Part shown: positions 55,661-64,000 of the stretch, in pieces
Layout: every line of letters starts with the position of its first letter
Position numbering within the stretch: position 1 is the first letter of the stretch
From: Aporrectodea caliginosa
Lineage: Eukaryota > Annelida > Clitellata > Crassiclitellata > Lumbricidae
NCBI GenBank assembly: GCA_020284085.1
Contig: JACEVL010000469.1
Coordinates: forward strand, 396,001-460,000
DNA length: 64,000 nt
Reading direction: 5' to 3'
The notes under the pieces: model-generated
Told to the model about the DNA's origin: nothing
The model's database searches: none
What the model saw: the letters and a program-made list of their open reading frames with translations, nothing else
Translations under genes and position numbers: made by a program

Positions 55661-56900
55661 GAAAGGAGACAGAAAACAGAGGAGAAGAGACACGACAAGA
55701 AAAGAGACAGAAAAAAGAGAGGAAGAGACAGAAGAACAGAGACAACCCGGAGGGGGCCCAAAAGAGACCGGAGGGATTGGGGAGGCCGTGAGAAAGAGAA
55801 AGAGGGGGAGAAGGGGAAAAGCAAAACCCCGGGAGAGGAAAAAAGAAGAAAAAAGAAGGGCAGAGAGAAAAGGGGAAACCCGGCAATTTTCCATTGGTCT
55901 TTTTTTGTGGGAAAGGAAGGGGAGAACCGGGCCAGAGATCGGGGAAAAAAAAATTTAAAATTGCGGGAAAGGGAAGGGCCCAAAGGATTCCCCCAAAAAT
56001 TTGGGAAGGGAAACCCCTTTTGGGCTTGAGGAAAAAGAAAGACTCAAAAAGGGGAAGCCCGGAGAGAAAAAAAGGAAACCGTGAATTGGTTACCCTGACG
56101 AAAAGTGAGAGAATTTAAAGGGGACAACGTCAGCACAAATTGAAAAAGTTAAAAAGGGAAAGGTTTTTGGGGGAAAAAGGGAAAAAATAAAACTTTTAAA
56201 TTTTGGGGGGCAAAGCTTAAAGGAATGCATGTGAAAAAAGAAAAAAATCCCCCCGTAGCCCTTTTAAACCCCCGGGTGAAATAAAAAGGGGGGTAAGGTT
56301 TTTTTTAATGAGCGAAAAGTGAGAAAAAGGTTCCAAAAAACAAGGGCCCCCAAAAGTAAAGAAAAAATTTAAAAATTTTGAAAGAAGAAGGAAAAAAATT
56401 TTTAAAACTTTTAAAGGGGTTTGGGGGTTTTAAATTGGTTTTTAATTTTCAAAGAAAAGAAAGGGGAAAGAAAAAATTTTCCCTAAGGGCCGGGTTTGGG
56501 AAAACCCAACCGGTTAAATAAAGGCGGGGGTAATTCCCTTTTGCAAATTAAATGGAAAAGGTTTTTTTTTGACCCGTAACAAGGTTACTTAATTTTAAAA
56601 AGGTCGGGGAAAAAAGGGGGAAACAAATTAAAAAATTTTTGTTTTCCCCTTTTTCCCAAAAAAATTTCAAGCATTTTGGGTTTATTAAACTTTTTAGGTT
56701 TAAGTTGCCAAATTTTTTTACATTTTTAAAATAAATTTTATGAAACCCAAAAATTTGCCTTAAAAGGAAGTTGAATTAATTAATTTTGGAAATGGTTGGT
56801 TGGTTCAAAATTTTCTGAAACCAAAGTTCCAAAAGTGGGAAAATGTTTTTTTAATTTGAACCCCGTAAAAATGATAATTTGTTTTCCCTGTGACTTTGGG
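55660..56900. other. Probable low-quality sequence
   Basis: Immediately after the GA-rich tract the text becomes a patchwork of short homopolymers (GGGG, AAAAA, CCCC, TTTTT). Almost every run is stretched to 3-8 bases. No other part of the window looks like this. It fades to normal texture by about 56900. Confidence 0.7.
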
Positions 56901-58980
56901 GTTTCAACCAAATTCGACCCGGGTACTGAAAAGTAACCTCAAGTTGTTTTCTACAGAAGTCGACTTAAACCGACTTGGGACACAAACAAATCTAAATTTA
57001 TCTCGCCACACTAATGATCGTGAGGCCACGGCGGCGTTTAAGCAGTTGTATAGTGTTTTTAGTGTGAATAAGCATTTTTAAGACCTATAGTGTGTTAGGG
57101 TTGTGTCATGACAATACACCTGTATATAATTATATATTATGTATAGGACTAAACATGATTTAGTTGAGCGGGCGGTCAGCGCCGCTTGTCTTATGTAAAC
57201 ATTGACTTGTATTGAGCACGTACTAATAGCGCGCGAAAGGCTAGAAATGGCTGATTACAGTCGATTTGAATAATGCAGTTGTCTTAATACAGTAGATAGA
57301 GCTGTATATTGAGAGTGAAGTGTTAAGAAATATAATTGATTTATGTTGACGATATATTGAATTGAAGTGTAGAAGATAAAAGTTGATTTTCATCTCATTT
57401 GAAAGAGTAAGAAACGCAGAACGGTACTGCGATATTATTTTGTATTATCGACGCCAGTTGCGTCGGTTGGGCTAAGCAGTTACTTAGGCCTACTTATTTT
57501 TTTATCGGTATCGATTTATCTATATCATGATTCATTATTATGTTAAAGCGTCACACGTACGTTTAACAAAACTGGTGAATCGAAATGTTAATATAAATGT
57601 TAGCACGTCTGCCTTATCAAGAGCTGAACACGCGCAAATCAATGAACTTTTATAGTCGTCAGTGAATTCGACCCAAAGAAATCTGGATCTCATACTAATC
57701 AATCGATCGTTTGGCGCTACTTTGGTGCACTGCATTAGTCGTTTGCAGACGGAAAAACAGTTGTATTAGACAATGATCGACTATATTGTCGGTGAGTGGT
57801 AGTACTGTGGGATGATACGCATGCATTGCTATTTGAATGACGTTAGTGGCCAAATAATTATGACAACAGAATTAAACTGTGTCATTATAACACGCCATTC
57901 AGTGCAACCAGTCCGCGGTCCACTGCAGATTCTTCTGTTAACACATTAGAGCATTACTAAACTATTCAAGCACAAACCCAAACAGCTTAAAATAGGCCTA
58001 ATGAGCAATTTTATTCATCAGGTGTTGAGATCTCATTACTCATTAGTATAAGAAATTAATGCTTGCCAGGCAAATTGGCATGACTTTTTTATTATTAGCC
58101 GTACGTAATCGTAATTACCATGTCAGAAGTCGACTTGAAGTCGAAAGTTGGTTGTTTTTCTGCCAAGTCGGGTCAAGTCGTTTTGACTCCAAGTTGTCGA
58201 CTTCAAGTCGACCTCAAGTCACTTTAGGGTCAAGTGGGGTCAGATTGGCTGACCAAAGTGACTGCTATGTCTCGTTTTGCAACGCATGGCCAGCCAACAC
58301 CTCTTGAAGCTGCTAGTGGACACAGTTGAGCTTTAGAGAATTTCACGATTGATACTCTGTTTGCAGTATAAACTCCAAAATTATAAGACTTGGTCATGTT
58401 CCGATTAGAATGTATACGAGGGCCATATATATTTGTAAGCTCTTTAAAAAATTTCAACTAGCATGCTCGTCTTTCCATTTCTGTTGTATCGAACAGACGA
58501 ATAAATGTTTAGTCAAAGTGATGCTATAGCGCCATAGTGTGAAAGCGACATGGTAGCCCATGAATAGTTGTAAGATGAGGGAAGGGCCCAGCCGCCGCCG
58601 CCGCCGCCGCCGCTGCCGCCGCTTCCGTAACATAGTGGCAGCTCCGCTGCCACTCTTCAGTGCACAAGCACAGTCAAATAGATTAAAACCTTTCAGTTGA
58701 AACAGTTGAAACAGTTGAAACATGTAAAGTTTGTGGTTTAGTAAGAAAAATGCCAACTAAAAACACGCAAATTCGATGAGCAATGCTTCAGAAATAGAGG
58801 CATGCAAGCAGCGGCTGTGCTAAGTTTAATCGACTAGTCTTCAGTTCACTGAAAAGACATAATTTTTCTCTCATTCATGGGTCTTTGAAAAATGAGGTGC
58901 CCCTTAAAAGATCTCATTTTAAGTCACACTCAGCAACTTTTCAAAGAAGACATCGTCATACCAAACTGAGCTACCTAAAA
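56900..58980. other. Interval with 'aagtcgactt' repeats and short microsatellites
   Basis: Clusters of 'AAGTCGACTTCAAGTCGACC' and variants lie at 58120-58235, with a related piece at 56925-56975 ('tacagaagtcgacttaaac'). A (CCG)n run lies at 58590-58622, and three 'gttgaaaca' repeats at 58696-58722. No gene was recognised. Confidence 0.45.
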
Positions 58981-58984
58981 GTGT

Positions 58985-60890
58985 GAGGCCTAACCGATGC
59001 AAAGCTGAAGTTCTTAAACTTAAAGGATGAAAAGCACAAGGTCTTAAATGTAAACGATTCAAACCTGAATTTCTGAAACTTAACGGATTAAACCCCCAGC
59101 TCTAAAACCGCAGAGTGTGAAATCTAAACGATGCAAACCTGAAGATTGCAATTCGGAAAAGCCCCAGCTCTGAAATCTAAAAGATGTAAACCTGACGATT
59201 ACAATTTTGAAAAACACCAGCTCTGAAATTTCAAAGATGAAAACCTGAGGATTAAAAATTTGGAAAAACACCAGCTCTGAAATTGTTAAAGTTGCAAACC
59301 TGAAGATCAAAATTTGAAAAACACCAGCTCTGCAAACAAGAAAATTTTTTTCAGAAATCTAATTGAAAACCACATCTTCAGAAAACAAACAAGAAGTTCT
59401 GAAATTAAAATTTTGAAAACAGCCAGGTCTGAAATCTAAAAGATTGAAAACCAGAGTGTCTGAAAATTTAAAGTTGGAAACCACAACGTCAGAAATCTAA
59501 AGGATAGAAAAACCACAACTTCGGAAATTTTAAATTTACAAACAAGAAGTTCTGAAATTAAAATTTTGAAAACAAACAGGAGTGAAATCTAAAAGATTGA
59601 AAACCAGAGTGTCTGAAAATTTAAAGTTGGAAACCACAACGTCAGAAATCTAAAGGATTGAAAACCACAACTTCAGAAATTTTAAATTTGCAAACAAGAA
59701 GTTCTGAAATTAAAATTTTGAAAACAGCCAGGTCTGAAATCTAAAAGATTGAAAACCAGAGTGTCTGAAATTTTTGTTGGAAACCACAACAGAAATCAGA
59801 AAAACCACAACTTCGGAAATTTTAAATTTACAAACAAGAAGTTCTGAAAATTTTGAAAACAAACAAGAAATCTAAAAGATTGAAAACCAGAGTGTCTGAA
59901 AATTTAAAGTTGGAAACCACAACGTCAGAAATCTAAAGGATAGAAAAACCACAACTTCGGAAATTTTAAATTTACAAACAAGAAGTTCTGAAATTAAAAT
60001 TTTGAAAACAAACAGGAGTGAAATCTAAAAGATTGAAAACCAGAGTGTCTGAAAATTTAAATTTGGAAACCACAACGTCAGAAATCTAAAGGATTGAAAA
60101 CCACAACTTCAGAAATTTTAAAATTGCAAACAAGAAGTTCTGAAATTAAAATTTTGAAAACAGCCAGGTCTGAAATCTAAAAGATTGAAAACCCTGAAAA
60201 ACAGAGTGTCTAAAATTTTAAAGTTGGAAACCACAGCGTCAGAAATCTAAAGGATTGAAATCCACAACTTCAGAAATTTTAAATTTGCAAACAAGAATTT
60301 GTGAAATAAAAATTTTGAAAACCACCAGGTCTGAAATCTAAAAGATTGAAAACCCTGAAAAACAGAGTGTCTGAAATTTTAAAGTTGGAAACCACAGCGT
60401 CAGAAATCTAAAGGATTGAAATCCACAACTTCAGAAATTTTAAATTTGCAAACAAGAATTTGTGAAATAAAAATTTTGAAAACCACCAGGTCTGAAATCT
60501 AAAAGATGCAAACAAGAATGTCTGAAATTTTTAAGATGGAAACCACGACATCAGAAATCTAAGGGATTGAAAACCACAACTTCGGAAATTTTAAATTTGC
60601 AAAGAAGAAGAAGATCACAAATTTTAAAGTTGCAAAGAAGAAGTTCAGAAATTTTAAATTTGCAATCGAGAAGATAAGAAATTTTAAAGTTGCGATGAAG
60701 AAGATCCGAACTTTTAAAATTTTGAAAACCACCAGGTCTGAAATTTTAATGTTGCAAAAGAGAAGAACTGAAATTTTAAAATTTGTAAACGAGAAGATCA
60801 GAACTTAAAATTTTGAAAACCATCAGGTCTGAAATTTTAAAGTAGCAAATGAGAAGTTCAGAACTTAAAATTTTGAAAACCACGAAATGA
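58985..60890. repeat. Higher-order satellite array (five ~30 bp monomers, ~152 bp period)
   Basis: The monomer consensus resembles TCTGAAATCTAAAAGATTGA followed by AAACCAC... Five monomer types (ending ..CAGAGTG, ..CAACG, ..CAACT, ..AGAAGT, ..GCCAGG; 30 or 31 bp each) repeat in fixed order. The landmark 'ccagagtgtc' or its variant recurs at 59451, 59604, 59756, 59887, 60040, ~60201 and ~60362, giving periods near 153, 152, 131, 153, 161 and 161. The edges (58985-59340 and 60600-60890) hold more diverged monomers. Confidence 0.92.
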
Positions 60891-61885
60891 AATGCCAAGA
60901 GCTCTGTATCGTCTTTCAAAATCAAATACCAAGAGTTGTGTGCCGTCTTTCAAAATTGCAAGTCGAATCAACCTCCTGTTGGCTAGAGTAAACCTATGAA
61001 GCTAATTTTAATGCTCAATAATCAATGAGAAAAGCTCAGTTTTCAAATTGACTGAGAACTTATCCAAGTTTTAAGTAAGCGAATGTTTGCCACGCCTTCA
61101 AGAACCCCTCTTTCTATAATTCAAACTAACTACAAGGGTTTGTGGCTGTGTGTGAACTCACTAAACACTTCTTTATGCGAACCCTACTTAACCCTAGTTA
61201 ACCATAATTCCGCCCCTCTTTCTATAATTCAGGCTAAATACATGAGCTTGAGGTATAAGAGTAAATGCTTGTACTGCTCAAAACAACATGCCAGTACTAA
61301 ATATTCGTTGCGAAAGTGGCCTCCACACTTAAAGTTGGCCTAAGTGTAAATGGAGTGGCCACGTAAAATTGCCTAGCAGGGCTCTCCCTTCCTCCCTAAG
61401 TGTAAATTCGGTATCACAAAATAATATGCCCCCAATGAAAGCCCCAAAAGAATATGCAAGTTGGTTGCATGTATTACAAAAACCTCTCAATTTGTGTTTA
61501 ATGAATATTCAAAGCCCTTGTAGCGCCAATGGAGGGGTCTAAATTTGATGTAGGCAGCTGCTGTGGCTCACACCCAAAGGGGTCTAAATTTGATGTAGGT
61601 ACCGGCTGTGGCTCACACCCAAAAATAATTGCCACTTTGGAAGGGGAGGGGTAGGCACACGTACGCCCCCTCACGCACGCCCCGCCCAAGAAGTGCAACC
61701 CTTGGCCAAGTTTAATGTGTGTCTGTTTTGCCCGAGGCGGTCATTTGACCTTTGACCTCCAAAACTGATATTACCAGCGATTTTGAGTTTCCGTTTTCAG
61801 AAAAACTGATATTAATACCGTATTCCGAAACTGATAGCCAAAACGGATATTAATAACGGTAGTTCCTTACCTACTACAACGATTA
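60891..61885. other. Interval with two short direct duplications
   Basis: 'cccctctttctataattca' occurs at about 61106 and 61215. A ~63 bp unit beginning 'ggggtctaaatttgatgtag' occurs at about 61536 and 61579. No gene is supported. Confidence 0.45.
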
Positions 61886-61914
61886 TAATTGATTGATTGA
61901 TTGATTGATTGATT
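61886..61914. repeat. (TTGA)n microsatellite
   Basis: Six or seven TTGA units followed by 'ttatttatttgg'. This could be the tail of a non-LTR element. Confidence 0.85.
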
Positions 61915-63939
61915 ATTTATTTGGTAAAAAAAACAAGTAGTAGGCTAGGCAGTAGCAATAGCGAGTATACAGAACATTGGCAGATAAGTTAACGTTTCTC
62001 AGTCAGGAGACCCATAAGGGGCCGATGGTCCCGCTAGTCAGGACCACCTGGGGATAATAGGTTGCAAATGAAGTATTTAGACCAACCGAAAAATAAACTT
62101 AGAAAACAGAATTAGCGTTATAGAATAGACTTAACTATATCTTAACTAGTACAGTAGGCCTACATTTACAGCGTGTGCGCACAATCTCTTAGCTTTAACA
62201 TTCAAAGAGAATAGATGAATGAGAATGAGTAAACAGCGTTACTTAATGGTCGACTGATAGAAGAGCGAAGGGAGTGGATGCAATGGATGACGTCATTCTT
62301 TGAGTCTATGTTTGTCGACAACAGCGTCTCCATCTGGTGACAGGCACTATAAGCAAAATTGCCCAGAATACGACGACGAACGGCAGCGATGCATATGCAT
62401 GAGCTCAGCGCTTCCTGTCCTGCTGTTTGTCTGCCTCTCCGTACGCCTGTCTATTATGGCTGTCTTGATGTAATGTCTTCTGCCTAATATGATGTGTGGA
62501 AAATATAGGCCAAAAAGACAACGTTCTGCTATAAATCTGCATTTGTGGCACCGACAGGACTGCAGGCGCTGCTGGGGACATCCATAAAAAGCGGCTGTTG
62601 AGGACGAAATATCAAGGTATACGCGTGTATAATGTGAATTCATATACATAAAACATACACATGCGGGTACATAAAAGTCTCGTGTAGCGCGAAGCATAAT
62701 ACTCGGAAACACATCATGTAGTGGAAAGCCGAGATGAAGAAGATACGAATTTGAACGGATCCATCGATCTCGGAGAGGATAGGGTTTAAATATCAGCAAT
62801 AATTTGTTCTCTGACATTTCTGTTAGCAGTTACCTCTTGTAGCGTCCTTATTTTTGGTCTACTTCTGCAGCTGTCTACATGCAGAAAGCTTCTGAGGTTT
62901 TGACGCGCTTTCTTCAAAACATGCAAGGCTACGCAGCAATATAGGAATTATTTGTCTTTAAAATTATTCTGTGTTGTCGACAGACAGGAATATCACATAA
63001 TTTCATTTTTCTAGTATATAAAATTTACATTCTGTATTCACCTGATCTTGATAATAATTCTTTATTTTGAATTTTGACTTAATGAGATTTCTACTTTCAC
63101 TGCACTGGGCCAAAGTTGTCGCAGGAAAGAATCCAGGCATTCAGTCGAATGAAAAAAATTGTTTGGCTTGTGCTATAAAACTCCATAAGACAGACCAAGC
63201 CAGACAGACAGCAACCAGATAACCAGGCAGAGAAGCATCGAAACATACACGTAGTGTATAGATATGTAAGAATTTCGATGTTCTCGAACTAGAGCACTGT
63301 CGATAGTAGTGGTAAGAGTGAGACTTCAACGGCAGTCAAGGTTGACTGAACACGTAGCCCCTCCCCCTATTAGCCTAAGCCCCTCCCCCTATTGCTATAA
63401 GCCCCACCCCCATTGTCTCGAGGTTCAGGTCGACGCATGCTAGGCCATTGTCTTCCGGTATAGCCCAACCCGGACTACGGCCTACTAGTCTATTGTTCCA
63501 TGCTCTGGCCCACAGAAGAGTAGGATATAACCACGAAAGAGATGATGACGATGATGATGAAGAAGATGATGACTATGACGATGATGATGACGATTATGAT
63601 GATCATGATGACGATGATGAAGACTACGACGACGATCATGATGAAGACGATGCAGGTAGTATAAAACAACTGAAAATTCAAATTGCCGCAGCAGTTCATA
63701 TCATAGTCGGAAGGAAGTTATTTTTCAGTCTATAGAGCAAAAAGAATGGCTATCAGCGAACGTAAAACGGTCACGAATTCTAGATGCAATGGCTCTAATT
63801 ATAAGGTTACTGCGAAAGAATTCGGATAAGACGTGTATAATAGAAGACATCTCACACCTGCTATATATGCACATAAGTTTGTGACCTTCGTCGAATACGC
63901 CAACTATTCGATTACAAGATCAACTGCACAATAGCCGCC
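61915..63939. other. Unassigned interval with small repeats
   Basis: Three ~20 bp units of 'agcccctccccctatt' lie at 63356-63415. A GAT/GAC-rich stretch (63538-63655) gives an Asp-rich frame. A 156-residue minus frame at 62347-62817 has no recognised domain and no supporting signals. No gene is called. Confidence 0.4.
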
Positions 63940-64000
63940 TCCATTGTTCATTCCACACTCAACTACTGTAATTTCCTTTTATACAACATCGACTCTTCTC
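63940..64000 (+). pseudogene. LINE reverse transcriptase fragment, cut by the window end
   Basis: The plus frame reads IAASIVHSTLNYCNFLLYNI, which fits the [SR].LDYCN.LL.G. segment of CR1/L2-type reverse transcriptases, the same segment as VSRLDHCSALYDG at 8.5 kb. It runs out of the window. Confidence 0.65.

Noticed and set aside
54928..55983. Long Leu/Ser-rich and Arg/Glu-rich open frames
   Set aside because: They come from (GA)n/(GACA)n low-complexity sequence and the adjoining poor-quality block.
58985..60890. CRISPR-like array (30 bp repeats)
   Set aside because: Monomers are contiguous with no unique spacers, and the context is a eukaryotic genome. It is a satellite.
62347..62817. 156-residue minus-strand frame
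   Set aside because: No recognisable domain, and a frame of this length is expected by chance in so much non-coding DNA.

Overview
This window looks like nuclear DNA of an animal, most plausibly a marine invertebrate such as an echinoderm or hemichordate. The clade is a low-confidence guess. It rests on Mab-21/cGAS-like receptor genes of the kind expanded in such animals, a Polinton (Maverick) remnant, very many DNA transposons, long (ATC)n and (ATT)n tracts, and the recurrent word TAGGCCTAC. There are no operons. Most of the 64 kb is layered mobile DNA with a few host-gene remnants.

0-10 kb: the window opens in the right end of a TTAA-flanked piggyBac-like element. A decayed piggyBac copy follows (2.2-3.7 kb), then a dispersed ~1.5 kb repeat unit broken by a 5'-truncated LINE and by a composite TA-flanked element (5163-7593). 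That composite element carries an apparently intact Tc1/mariner-type transposon (5851-7380, DD37D). Next come a CR1/L2-like LINE 3' fragment, a ~150 bp tandem repeat and a follistatin/Kazal-type exon with a one-base break.

10-20 kb: a defective Ty3/gypsy-like retrotransposon lies here, with Gag split by a piggyBac element, the polymerase core missing and no integrase. It is followed by a long (ATT)n tract, a piggyBac left end, a tRNA-derived SINE and an hAT MITE with a perfect 8 bp target duplication.

20-25 kb and 40-46 kb: two paralogous Mab-21/cGAS-like receptor (cGLR-like) genes sit in duplicated segments on the minus strand. Both keep the nucleotidyltransferase signature, and both are broken. 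Copy A has a one-base frameshift. Copy B has an 11 bp indel and a 2.4 kb piggyBac element carrying its own transposase. Between them, at 29.6-35.3 kb, lies a Polinton remnant with a minor virion-like protein, a penton-like protein, a packaging ATPase, a DUF5679-phospholipase A2-like protein, a chromodomain integrase and one unassigned protein. It lacks a recognisable DNA polymerase, major capsid protein and protease. Its integrase is split by another TTAA element, whose relative sits at 38.8-39.5 kb inside a large fold-back element.

46-64 kb: this part is mostly repeats. It holds another dispersed unit, an hAT element, LINE pieces, microsatellites, pyrimidine-rich minisatellites, a GA/GACA tract followed by about 1 kb that looks like poor base calling, and a 1.9 kb satellite with a five-monomer higher-order period of about 152 bp. 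The window ends inside a LINE reverse-transcriptase reading frame.

The most notable signals are the paired, degraded cGLR-like genes, the many unrelated TTAA elements that share one terminal architecture (a short palindrome just inside each end), and nested insertions that can be ordered because uninterrupted paralogous sites exist in the same window.
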